In this document: piece by piece, positions 32,222-42,500 of the stretch
How the letters are laid out: every line of letters begins with the position of its first letter
Numbering within the stretch: position 1 is the stretch's first letter
NCBI RefSeq assembly: GCF_946404245.1
Contig: NZ_CAMJCX010000003.1
Span: 1 to 64,000, forward strand
Direction of reading: 5' to 3'
DNA: 64,000 bases
Source: an uncultured Methanobrevibacter sp.
GTDB lineage: Archaea > Methanobacteriota > Methanobacteria > Methanobacteriales > Methanobacteriaceae
Notes under the pieces: model-generated
Databases searched by the model: none
What the model was told of the DNA's origin: nothing
The model's input: the letters and a program-made list of their open reading frames with translations, nothing else
Program-made: the position numbers and the translations under genes

Positions 32222-32335
32222 ATGAGAAAAAAGGAAATAAATGGAAAAATGTATGTTGCAATCCCAAAGAAACTGTGGGATAGAATGTGGGAAATTTTAG
32301 ATAGAATTGAAGAAATTTGTGAGAATTTAAAATGA
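32222..32335 (+). CDS. 37-aa ORF translationally coupled to the downstream ATPase
   Basis: AGGAGAGG RBS; MRKKEINGKMYVAIPKKLWDRMWEILDRIEEICENLK*; ATGA overlap with the ORF at 32332. Confidence 0.6.
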   Translation: MRKKEINGKMYVAIPKKLWDRMWEILDRIEEICENLK

Positions 32336-34014
32336 GTAAAGCAACTGAATTACCCACAAAAGATACAATAGCACTCATTATCAATAGGAAAAACATTGAT
32401 AAGGTTACCTACGTATTCAAAAACAAGTATGGCAATAAGATTGGAGAATATGAAAACAGATCACCGGCTACATTGTCTTCCAGAAGTAATGTCGCAAGAC
32501 AGTTCAAACAGCTCATAAATCCAAAAGGTGATATGGAACCCGCCATATTCAACAATAAGTTCACAGAATTGAAACAGCTCCTGCAGCTTCACTATGAAAA
32601 TGAAGTATCAGTCATTGAACAGGAAATAGCTGAAAAGAAACAGGCCGAGCAAGAACAGAATATCGCCAAATCAAAGGAAGCTATCACCAAATTGCAGTCA
32701 TTGGACTATCCTTTGATTTATATCGGCAGTATTGTTGAATGGTTTACGGCAGGTGAGAGGAACAATATAATGTATGCGTTTACCGTATATGCAGGACAAG
32801 TTGTTCTTGGAAATCCGGTATCTGTAATATGTCTGGGTGAGGCAAGCAGCGGCAAATCCCACATACAGGAAATCGCACTGATGCTGATTCCAAAACAATA
32901 CATTGTCAATGAAAAGAAAATCACTGAAGCAGCACTTTTCAACCGTGCCAAAACAGATGAATATTTTTATGACGGCAAGATTGTTAATTACGGTGATATG
33001 GGCGGAAGCAATGACCATGAATTCATGGAAGAGTCGAAAAACCTCATGAAGGAACTTCAGTCAGACGGATTTCTAAACAAGCCATTGAGCATTCCGGACG
33101 GTGAAGGAGGATGGGAAGTCAGAGAATTGAAGTTAAAGGGAAGGCCATGCCTGACCTACACAACTGTGCCCAACCACAATTTCGATGAGCAGGAAATGAG
33201 CCGAAGCATCTTCATAACACCAAGAATGGACAACAAAAAAATATTCAATCTCAGAAAATCTGCACTTGAGTTCACACATGGAAAAAGCTACAAGATCCTA
33301 AAGGAATATGAAAAGGAAGTTGAGTTAGTGCCATATATGCTGCTGCACCTTAAGGAAGTCTTTAAAGACATTGTAATAATAAATCCTTATATTAACTTTG
33401 TCATCAACTTCCTGAAGGATTCATCTTTCTATAAAAGGGATTTTGACAAGTTCAACGGCATACTGAAAACAATAACGGCCCTGAACTACTATAACCATGA
33501 AGTCCATGACATTGACGGTGAAACGGTAATCCTTACCAATCTTTCAGACGTGCAGCAATTCATGAGCATATTGCAGCCATATAAGGAAAGCATATCTGCA
33601 AACCTCTCGCCCAAGGCTGTTGAGGTCCTGAATGATATCAGAAACAATATCGATGACTGGATAATGGAAATTGACCCGGAAGAATTGAGTCTGGGAATTA
33701 CAACCAACCAATACTTCACACTCCAGAATCTTGGATTGAGCAAGGACTCAGTGAAGAAATACATATATGAATTGGCAAATAATGGATTTCTTCAGATAAC
33801 TGATCATTCAGGAAAATCCAATGTATATAACCTGACCAAAAGTGAAGTTGCATACATCAATGATGATTTAAAGCGCATTGATGATTCAATACATCAAATC
33901 ATCTGCCGTGAGGTTGGAGAATGGGTTGTAAACATCATGATGGAAGACAAGTTTGTAGAGGATTTAAGCATCATGAACTTTGATTCGGAAGTGAAAAAAC
34001 CGCCATGGCTGTGA
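32332..34014 (+). CDS. Mobile-element-type P-loop ATPase (helicase/primase-like), 560 aa
   Basis: Walker A GEASSGKS, IVNYGDMGG Walker-B-like; wHTH-like C-terminus; sits in an accessory AT-rich region. Confidence 0.65.
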   Translation: MSKATELPTKDTIALIINRKNIDKVTYVFKNKYGNKIGEYENRSPATLSSRSNVARQFKQLINPKGDMEPAIFNNKFTELKQLLQLHYENEVSVIEQEIAEKKQAEQEQNIAKSKEAITKLQSLDYPLIYIGSIVEWFTAGERNNIMYAFTVYAGQVVLGNPVSVICLGEASSGKSHIQEIALMLIPKQYIVNEKKITEAALFNRAKTDEYFYDGKIVNYGDMGGSNDHEFMEESKNLMKELQSDGFLNKPLSIPDGEGGWEVRELKLKGRPCLTYTTVPNHNFDEQEMSRSIFITPRMDNKKIFNLRKSALEFTHGKSYKILKEYEKEVELVPYMLLHLKEVFKDIVIINPYINFVINFLKDSSFYKRDFDKFNGILKTITALNYYNHEVHDIDGETVILTNLSDVQQFMSILQPYKESISANLSPKAVEVLNDIRNNIDDWIMEIDPEELSLGITTNQYFTLQNLGLSKDSVKKYIYELANNGFLQITDHSGKSNVYNLTKSEVAYINDDLKRIDDSIHQIICREVGEWVVNIMMEDKFVEDLSIMNFDSEVKKPPWL

Positions 34015-34019
34015 AGACT

Positions 34020-34270
34020 TGAAAAGACTTTCTTAAAAGTCTTTTCACAAAAATGGTTTACAATCGTTTTTTGGTTAATTAAAGCATCCATCATGGTTTG
34101 ATGGTGGTTGACAATTAGCTAAAAAACTGAAAAGACCATGATTTCGGAATAATAGGGGGGGACATTTAAAAGTCCCCATCATCCTGAAAAAAACAGTCTT
34201 TTCAAATATGAAAGTTTATAAGAAGCCTTCTTTAACTGTTTAAATCCTTAAAAATACTTTTTGAAAAGAC
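34020..34270. repeat. Iteron-like 9-mer TGAAAAGAC, five copies in both orientations
   Basis: Exact copies at 34020-34028(+), 34039-34047(-), 34128-34136(+), 34196-34204(-), 34262-34270(+); first two form a 12-bp-arm palindrome. Confidence 0.8.
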
Positions 34271-34313
34271 CATGTGAAAAGTTTTTATGGTCTTTATAAA
34301 TTCAGCGATTGTT

Positions 34314-34628
34314 ATGAAATCTATAAGACATCAAATTATCGAAGCCAAAAAGGAAAAGCGAGAAAGGGAAGAGGAATTGTGGTTTGTGGATTACTGCAAC
34401 AACTGCAAAACAGGACTGGCATTTAAAAATGATGTGGCCTGCCACCACCCATATTACTGCTGGCATGAAGGCGAACCAGCTATTGTACAATCAGCCATTG
34501 TTGGAATAGATGAGTATCGAAGACAATATGGATACGTTACAGCACAAATGTATGAGGAATATAAACTATTAAGAAAAAGACAACGACAATTAATATGGCA
34601 TGGCAGAAGAAAATTGCTGAAAGACTAA
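34314..34628 (+). CDS. Small Cys/His-rich protein
   Basis: YCNNCKTGLAFKNDVACHHPYYCWH putative metal site; ATG at 34314 taken as start. Confidence 0.55.
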   Translation: MKSIRHQIIEAKKEKREREEELWFVDYCNNCKTGLAFKNDVACHHPYYCWHEGEPAIVQSAIVGIDEYRRQYGYVTAQMYEEYKLLRKRQRQLIWHGRRKLLKD

Positions 34629-35218
34629 TATTAATTTCATCATCTTTTCCAATTTCAATGCCCATATTTTCTCGAACCCGGTCCTATTTGTTCCATATCC
34701 AAAAAATTCCACCCAACAATTGAATATAAAAGCTTGTCTATGCTCATAAACATTGTTTTCGCACTGATTTGAAGTATCAATACTGAATTATGTTTAGTTT
34801 AACCTACCAATGTCCAATTACATCATGTTTTTATAATCACCAATGTAAAAATTATTAACATCATATATTGAACTTAATACATGTTTAAATATGTATAATA
34901 TAACTAATTTAATTTTTATATCCCTATTCAAAGTCATGTGAATCTCAAATATAGATATTGCCCTTTAATTATTTAGTTAGCAGTACTCTTGTTGTGAAAC
35001 ATGAGTCATGTTTTTTCATGAATTTACCCTCAAATACATCATTTGATTCAAGATTTCATCATCTTATGATGCAAATAATTGGAATTTTCAAAAAGTAGCT
35101 ATGACAAATCAAGTTAAAATCGGAATTATAAAATAGTTGACACTTAACATTTTCCCATAGCTACTATTCAATATCATATTAAATTGTAGGATAATCAAAA
35201 AAAATAATTTGATGAAAC

Positions 35219-36169
35219 CTAATTTTCAAATAAATCTCTTACTTCTTTTTCCCAACCATCTTTATGAATTATTCTTTTAATATGTAAATTATCATCCAAT
35301 ATTTCTTTTTTAGTTAGTTTAGTTAATTCTATACAATTTTTATTAAAGACATATATTGCATTACCATAAAGTAAAGACTCCAATATAGTGAAGTCTTTAA
35401 ACTCAAATCCGACATACCCATTAAAACCGGATTTTCCATAAAACACAGTAGTTGGCTTATATGAATAAATATGTTCTAATCTAGCTTTGTCGGCTGGTTT
35501 TTTAGTATTCTTTATTTGTTTTAAAATAGGGTTTAATTGTTCCTCTACTGTTTCCCAAGGCATCTCTCCTTCAGGCAACATTTCCCAGTTTAATCTTTTA
35601 ATGTTTTTTAAGTCATATAATGCAGCTAATTCAGTTAAATCTCCCTTTAATATTTTACATTCGTTAAAAAGCTCTAAAAATAAATTTATTGTGTGTTTTA
35701 ATATTTCATCATCTTTTTTGTATCTGAATTCTTTAGCAGCTATTATGATTTTATTACCTTCTTTTTCAACTATTCTTAATTCAATACTTGGAGGTTCTAT
35801 ATATTCCCTACATATTCTTTCACGTGAAAATGTACAAATATCGGTTACTTCTTCGGTTCTATACCTACCTCTCCATTCATGTCTTGTAAATTCTCTTTGA
35901 TAATATTTTGTTTCTTTACCCCAATCAGGTCTTTTAATATAAGATCCTTCTGAATTATGCCTAGTGACAGATGAACTTCTACCTAATCCTGAACTAATAG
36001 CAGGTAAAACTTGTTCATTTAACTCTAACTTCTCCGTAAATCCTATTTTATTCAAATTATCGAATCTGCCTATATCTGATAGACTAACTACAAGATTATC
36101 TCCTTCTTTTATATCTAGATTTTTGAATTGAGATTCTAATTTATTAATTCTAGTTTTATTTATTAACAT
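35219..36169 (-). CDS. Hypothetical protein, 316 aa
   Basis: Open frame downstream of the PIN-like gene on the same strand; no family recognised. Confidence 0.6.
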   Translation of the reverse strand: MLINKTRINKLESQFKNLDIKEGDNLVVSLSDIGRFDNLNKIGFTEKLELNEQVLPAISSGLGRSSSVTRHNSEGSYIKRPDWGKETKYYQREFTRHEWRGRYRTEEVTDICTFSRERICREYIEPPSIELRIVEKEGNKIIIAAKEFRYKKDDEILKHTINLFLELFNECKILKGDLTELAALYDLKNIKRLNWEMLPEGEMPWETVEEQLNPILKQIKNTKKPADKARLEHIYSYKPTTVFYGKSGFNGYVGFEFKDFTILESLLYGNAIYVFNKNCIELTKLTKKEILDDNLHIKRIIHKDGWEKEVRDLFEN

Positions 36170-36242
36170 TATTCTACTCCCCTACAATAATAAACATATT
36201 TAATATCAAACTTATCATCATCGCTTTCAACATTACATTGAT

Positions 36243-36818
36243 TCATCGTTCACTTTTTAAAAATCTTTCACAATCACTTTTGTAAAGCTCATCATGGTAT
36301 TCCGTGAAAGAATTTTTAGGTAAATCAATGCCTTCTTTAATCATTCCTTTCCATAATCCATTTGCAGTATTTTCACTGACAATATTCTTTTCAACTGCTT
36401 TGGATAGAATCATTGAACTTGTAATGAGTTCAATATCCAAGCTATCAATATATTCTTCCACATCACTTAGATTGTTGCTTGCTACTATTCCATTATTCAG
36501 GTGAGCCAATGCCATTGCTGCTGATTCACCATCACCACAACATTTACCTGTTTTACTCCAAAAGCCTTTTTTAATTAAGTTATAAGTAGTGTAGTCCTGG
36601 GACATGAATTGTATTTGTCTGGTTTCTACAAATCCGTCTTTTAATTTTTTAAAATTTGTTTTTACGATTGGTGGAGTGTTATTATCCATTAGTTCATTAT
36701 AGACTTGTTCTGGAATGACAATTTTAGTGAATAACTTTTCTAGAATATGTCCCGCATCTACAAATAAAAAACATTCTAAACAGTCTGTATCATAAAAAAC
36801 CGGTTTATTCAAGGTCAT
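36243..36818 (-). CDS. PIN-like domain protein
   Basis: FYDTDCLECFL, VIPEQVYNELM, GDGESAAMALA, VASNNLSDVEEY: acidic-residue spacing of PIN nucleases. Confidence 0.65.
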   Translation of the reverse strand: MTLNKPVFYDTDCLECFLFVDAGHILEKLFTKIVIPEQVYNELMDNNTPPIVKTNFKKLKDGFVETRQIQFMSQDYTTYNLIKKGFWSKTGKCCGDGESAAMALAHLNNGIVASNNLSDVEEYIDSLDIELITSSMILSKAVEKNIVSENTANGLWKGMIKEGIDLPKNSFTEYHDELYKSDCERFLKSER

Positions 36819-37530
36819 TCACCTCATTTGAGTTATGAATGATGTCATTTCTAAAACTCCTTAATAGTATTTCCCTTCGTTTTCCACCGGTTATCTTTTC
36901 ATCCTCATATGCCTTTTCGGTTAGGCGTATTAGCTCACCTATTGATGAGTATTTCTGATTTTCTGGAGATGGTTTGTAAAGGCTAGTGTCGTAACCTAAT
37001 CTGTCAGCTTCACGTATTACATCTGCCCCATATTCATCAAATTGGTTTTGACTAATCCAATTCATTTTTTTAAGGCGTAAAAGCATGGTAGAACGGCTGA
37101 CCTGATAATGCTGTTCGCATTTTATTACATCTTCGAGTGTCCAGTCTTCAATTTGGTTTTTATTTTTAAACCAGTATAGGGCACTATCAGGCATCAGGAA
37201 GGTTGATGCAAAGTTATTTGCATTTATTTCACTTTGGCTATTGTTGTTGATTCCGCAAACGATAAAGTCTTCAATATCCTCATAAAGCAAGTGGTATAAT
37301 TCATGAGCCAGTGTGAAGTTTTGCCTTCCAATGCTATGATTGGTATTGATGAATATCACTTTGTCATCTTTTGTTTTTGAGCAACATCCACTAATGTTGG
37401 TTTTCATTGGAAACCAAAGTACTGTTAAATTTCTTATGTTATTATAGATTAAAGAGCGTATATTTATTGAAGCAAAGCTTTCAATGCCCCAGTCGTGTCT
37501 TAACATTTCCGCTAATGCAATGCTGTTCAT
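36805..37530 (-). CDS. ImmA/IrrE-family metallopeptidase
   Basis: NFTLAHELYHLLYED (HExxH) in COG2856-like context; overlaps the PIN-like gene by 14 bp. Confidence 0.88.
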   Translation of the reverse strand: MNSIALAEMLRHDWGIESFASINIRSLIYNNIRNLTVLWFPMKTNISGCCSKTKDDKVIFINTNHSIGRQNFTLAHELYHLLYEDIEDFIVCGINNNSQSEINANNFASTFLMPDSALYWFKNKNQIEDWTLEDVIKCEQHYQVSRSTMLLRLKKMNWISQNQFDEYGADVIREADRLGYDTSLYKPSPENQKYSSIGELIRLTEKAYEDEKITGGKRREILLRSFRNDIIHNSNEVNDLE

Positions 37531-37532
37531 GT

Positions 37533-37859
37533 TTACTCATCACCATCCAGTTTTCTTAGTAATTTTAAATATCCTGTAATTTCATTCATTTTTGCAACTA
37601 CGTTTAAGTCCACCTTTTCATCACTGCGAAATGCTATACTTGATTTTTCATGTGAATCTGTTTCCCCTAAAAGATATTCGGGAGAACAATTGTATAATAA
37701 ACATAATTTATCAAGTAAAGTCATGTTAAAGTTTCTCTCACCATTTTCTATTTTTGAAAGGTTGCTTTGGGTAATTCCCAAATAGCTAGAAACTTGTTCT
37801 TGCGTATATCCATTTTCCCTCCTTAATTCATTTAGAGTTTTTCCTACCTTTTCATTCAT
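37533..37859 (-). CDS. XRE-family HTH transcriptional regulator
   Basis: GKTLNELRRENGYTQEQVSSYLGITQSNLSKIENGERNFNMTLLDKLCLLYNCSPEYLLG. Confidence 0.93.
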   Translation of the reverse strand: MNEKVGKTLNELRRENGYTQEQVSSYLGITQSNLSKIENGERNFNMTLLDKLCLLYNCSPEYLLGETDSHEKSSIAFRSDEKVDLNVVAKMNEITGYLKLLRKLDGDE

Positions 37860-38279
37860 GATAATCCACCTTTGGTATTTACTATTTTGTACTAAAAAAT
37901 ATATAAATATTTCTATTAAAAATATGACAAAATTGTAATCAACATATAATTTTAATTTTAATAAATACAATCAATAATCAAAATTACATAAAACAAAATA
38001 ATAATCTCTAATTAATATATATTACGAATTTAAATACTATATTTTAATAAATATTAGTAAAATAGTTTTAAAATAATTTTTTAAAGAATATTAACAATAA
38101 TTAAATTGAAAAATAAAATTTATGGAAAAATTATTCTTTTATCTACATCAGCCATTAAAAAAAGTTACAGTTTAAAAATAATGTTAAAATAATTATAAAA
38201 ACAGTTGATTAAAAAATAAGTTATATGGCTAACCATGCAAATAATTAATCATAAAAATAAATATTCGAGAGGTTAACAT

Positions 38280-38594
38280 CTAACCTCCCTCAACCATAAT
38301 TAATTTTCCCGTTACCGGATCTTTATATACCTTACCCATTTCAGTATAACCCTGACCTGAAGAGTTACTGGTATCCGGTGCCTCATCCAACTGAGTGCCC
38401 TGATCAATTTCAGTAGTTTGTTGAGCCTGCTGGATTGGATTATCATCAGTCACTAACGCCTGCATATTCCAAGAAATAATAACAAAGACAAGAAAACCCA
38501 CTGCAATTACAAGCATCGCATCGACTAAATTAGAAGTACCTGCCATCGGGTCTTCTTCCACTCTTTGTCTTCTTGCACTTTTTCTTCGAACCAT
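38280..38594 (-). CDS. DUF2149-type single-TM protein
   Basis: DPMAGTSNLVDAMLVIAVGFLVFVIISWNMQ; directly follows the ExbB/MotA-like gene. Confidence 0.8.
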   Translation of the reverse strand: MVRRKSARRQRVEEDPMAGTSNLVDAMLVIAVGFLVFVIISWNMQALVTDDNPIQQAQQTTEIDQGTQLDEAPDTSNSSGQGYTEMGKVYKDPVTGKLIMVEGG

Positions 38595-38600
38595 AACACA

Positions 38601-39239
38601 TCAATCCATATAATCAAGTACAGCATCAGAAAGTGCATCCAAATCCGCAAGGTACCTGTCATACCATGACTTTCTGATTTTACCTAAAACATAACACAGC
38701 GCACCTGAACCGATACCGACAATAGTAGTGTTGAACGCCAAAGTCAGAGAAGTCGCAAGAGTGTTAATGTCACCTGCACCTAGTGCGGCAAGTCCAGGAC
38801 CCATTGGAATCAATGTTCCCATCAAACCCAGTGTCGGACCGATTCTTGTAATGATATCAGTCTTGTTCAGGTTCTTGTCAATGCGTTCTTCTTCCATTTC
38901 AACCAATCGTCTTGCTGCTGCTTCACGTGAAGACTTCTTCATTGAATGAGTATCTGAGATTCTAGTTAAAATTCTTTTTTGCAAATCAGGAATATTTGAC
39001 TGACTGACAATGACCTGCAAATGCTCGATTGAAGTTGCATTGCTGATTTGGAAAATCAAATCATAAATATCTCCAACCTTAACTTTCTTGTTTTTAAAAT
39101 ACTCGGCTATTATTTCACCTAAAAGGAATAGTGAAGCAACAACTATTATCAAAAGAATTATTAGAACCGGAATTGTCAGGCTTTGTGAAATAGTATCCAT
39201 TGCAGCAGATATTAAAGTATCACCAGGAAAAGAAACCAA
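38601..39239 (-). CDS. MotA/TolQ/ExbB proton-channel family protein
   Basis: ITRIGPTLGLMGTLIPMGPGLAALGAGDINTLATSLTLAFNTTIVGIGSGAL; GGAGGTG RBS before TTG at 39239. Confidence 0.88.
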   Translation of the reverse strand: MVSFPGDTLISAAMDTISQSLTIPVLIILLIIVVASLFLLGEIIAEYFKNKKVKVGDIYDLIFQISNATSIEHLQVIVSQSNIPDLQKRILTRISDTHSMKKSSREAAARRLVEMEEERIDKNLNKTDIITRIGPTLGLMGTLIPMGPGLAALGAGDINTLATSLTLAFNTTIVGIGSGALCYVLGKIRKSWYDRYLADLDALSDAVLDYMD

Positions 39240-39284
39240 AAATATACACCTCCACAATCCTTAATTTATTAAAATGAGAAAAGA

Positions 39285-39517
39285 GAAACAAAAAAATATT
39301 TTTTTGTTTCTTGATTCCTCACAAACGTTTTTATAAAGTAAAAAAAATTTACTTTATTTTTCCTTAATTCATTTCATATCAAAAAAACCGAATTATAATA
39401 ATTCAGCTTTCAAAGAGGAGAAAAAACATAAAATAAACTGCTTAATCTAACTTTTTTAAAATTCAACAGTCAGATTCCCACAACTGTAGGAATCTGGGAA
39501 AGTAAAATTTTACTTTC
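39285..39517. repeat. Cluster of four perfect inverted repeats between the adhesin gene and exbB-like gene
   Basis: 39285-39310 GAAACAAAAAAATATTTTTTTGTTTC; 39333-39342/39348-39357; 39471-39478/39489-39496; 39498-39517 GAAAGTAAAATTTTACTTTC. Confidence 0.8.
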
Positions 39518-39526
39518 TCTTTACAC

Positions 39527-42500
39527 TTAAATTTCATCACCATCCTTTTTACCCCTTCTATAACCATAACCAAAGATTACAATTACAGCGAATAAAATAA
39601 CAGCTTGTACAAATTGCCAATTGTTTTCATTTATATTAATTACTTTTGAAACTTCATATGCATTAGGTGAATCTTGACTTAATTCACCTGATTGAGAACC
39701 GCCTTCAACAGAATCGGAATCACCTTGAGCTGCAGCTTCAACACCAACAGATGGAGAATTGCCACTATCGGTTTGGAGGAGATTATTTGCGTCACCTTCA
39801 ATTTCACCTTCACGGCCATTAACGTTAGAACCGCCATGACCACTGGAACCATGACCATTACCTGAACCCTGACCGTTACCAGTTCCTGTTCCCTGACCGT
39901 TACCATTACCACCGCCATTGCCGTTTCCACTGCCCGAAGAATTTCTTCTCTCAAGCTCTTTAATAGCATCAGCAATACTTGGAATGACCGGGTCAGGATT
40001 ATTGATAGCTTCACCAGCTTCATAACCGGAATCCTTATCCTTATTACTGGATGAATAACCATCAGTAATAGGAATATCAAATGCTACAGATTTTTGAATC
40101 TCAGTAGATATTTTAGCAACAACTGTAGTAATGGCAGAAGAAGTATCGAATGTCGCTACCGCTTCACTGTCTTTAAACTTAACAGTCTGTGAAAAACCAC
40201 CTGCGATAAAAGTAACATCAAACTCAGGAATTTCGGATAAATAGTGACCATCCAAACGGTTAATCAATCTTAATCTGAAAGATGAATCACCAACACGGTC
40301 AACAACAAGGTCAACTTTACCTTCACGATAGGAAGTTGCACCTCCACGACCGGTTAGACTGGATGAACCATCCATCAGGTTATATCCATAACCGCTGCAA
40401 CTAGAATCAATATATGTATTGGTGTGTCTTGCTTCCCATGACCTGTGCTCCAATAAGATACAGACGTTATCTATGATTGTAACCTCATCATGGAAATTAC
40501 TTGCACCACAGGAAACCTGTATAGCATTGTGGTACTGACCATAAGTATCCGGCCAGTTCCAGAAATCATATGTCTCCATAATGCCGATTCCACCATAAAT
40601 ATCATCAGGTTCACCTTGGTGATAATGCATCTTTTGGATTAGATTATGTTCAACATTAACACGTTCACTGTATCCGTTAAAGTTAATGCCGTTAAAACAA
40701 CCATCTAATGTATTATGAGTAATGTTAACACCATAATATCCTCCTTCAAGGATTATCGCATCACCAGTACCTTCATAAATGGTATTGTAATCCATTTTTA
40801 AGTTTTGATTTACATCTGATAAATGAACTCCAAAGAAACCATAATTAATAGTGTTATTGATTATGTTGGTATTTTGTGATCTTACAAGCCAAATCTGATG
40901 GGCCTTGCTTATTTGCCACTCCTTACCATTGTTGTCCAATTTTGAATTATAGATATTAGTATTACTGCTTTCCAATACCCATACACCATTATTATATGAT
41001 TCAGCCACTTCAGAGTGGTCTATTGTAGTGTTAGTGCTTTTATTAATGAGAATCCCATCACAGGAACCGTTAATATATGAATCCTTAATAGCGATATTGC
41101 TGCTTGAAACAATATTAACACCAGTTTTATTTGCAGTATTGACAACAGTATTCTTAATTAGAATATCATCACTGTTTTTAATTAAAATACCGTCATTTTC
41201 TATTACAAAACCGTTAATAGTTGTACCACTTGCATTTTCACCTAAAGTGAAAACAGGCTGGTTGCCATTACCAATGAGTTTAGTATTATTTGTAGTGACG
41301 ATATTTAAAGGCTTATTGATGGTAAAATTAGCACCATAAAGCACATCATAATCAAATACAAATTTACTTCCCTCTTCAGCATTATCCAACAAATCCTGAA
41401 TCTTTTGAATCAAAGTAGAATTAACCAAATCATTAACATTTAAAGCATCCCTAATCTCAAAAGAAATTGATGTAACCTCACCAAAATTATCAGACTCATC
41501 AACAGCAACAGTTTTTAAAACAGTGTTTGATTCTATGAGAATTGGTTCATAATATAATCTCCTTGTAGAACTATTAACCGGATTAGACCCATCAACTGTA
41601 TAATAGATTGTAACTGAGCCAGCATCATCACTTGCATAAAGACTGACATTTTGAGAAGTGGCAAAAACACCACCCTCACTTACAACATCACCAATATATA
41701 CAGTGACATTACTTGGAGGAGTAAGATCATACTTAACCACTTCAATGGTTGTGTTTCTTGCAAGATTAACACCATCATGTTCAACAATCAAAACCACACG
41801 ATACTTGCCTGAATCATTGTAGACATGTACTGGATTTTGCTCAAGTGAATAATTACCATCACCAAAATCCCAGAAATAACTATTATTTCCTTTCACAGAC
41901 AAATCAGTGAATTGGACAGTAGTTTCAGTGTTGTTTACATGTTCCCACTTAAATTGAGCCGCAACATCATTAAAAGCAAAAATACCCTGATTAGTAGTAA
42001 CAATCAAAGTACCATCATTAGACAATGTCGGACTGGATAAACAAGACGGATCACCATACTTACCAGTTAAAGTATAATTCCACAGCTGCTGACCAGTCAA
42101 ATCAAAAGCATAAACCATATTGTCATGAGCAAGATAAATCATTTCATTGCCACTTATCAATGGAGAACTTGCAGAATAAAATGCAGAATTAATTTTCTTA
42201 CTCCACAAAATAGCACCATTAGATGCATTAACAGCCACTAACTTATCTTCACTGGAAAGATATAAAATACCTTTGTAATAAGTTGGAGTGCCTGAAACAA
42301 ATAGCTGTGTATTTTTACTACTCCATTTTACTGTTCCATTAGGATAATAAGCTCTGATAAATATATTAACAATATCTCCTTGGTTACTCCTATAATTTGG
42401 CTGATTAATAACATAAATAATTCCTTCCTCATCAATACTAACAGAAACCTTAGATTCTTTTAAATAATCTTCAGTACTATAATACTTAATTAGATTTTGT

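Noticed and set aside
34997-35071. Palindromes AAACATGA-G-TCATGTTT and CATCAT-CTT-ATGATG in the 34.6-35.2 kb intergenic region
   Set aside because: Real but isolated and short; no link to a gene start or to other copies, so not promoted to a finding.
31243-38031. 11-bp direct repeat ATTACGAATTT (31243-31253 and 38021-38031) as element attachment sites
   Set aside because: Too short and AT-rich to be convincing; no integrase or tRNA at either copy.
29300-38250. Complete prophage or integrative element
   Set aside because: No integrase, capsid, terminase, relaxase or portal protein seen; only an accessory region with isolated mobile-type genes.
39679-40080. 133-aa ORF in an alternate frame of the adhesin
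   Set aside because: Produced by the repetitive Gly/Asn-rich linker in another frame; low-complexity translation.
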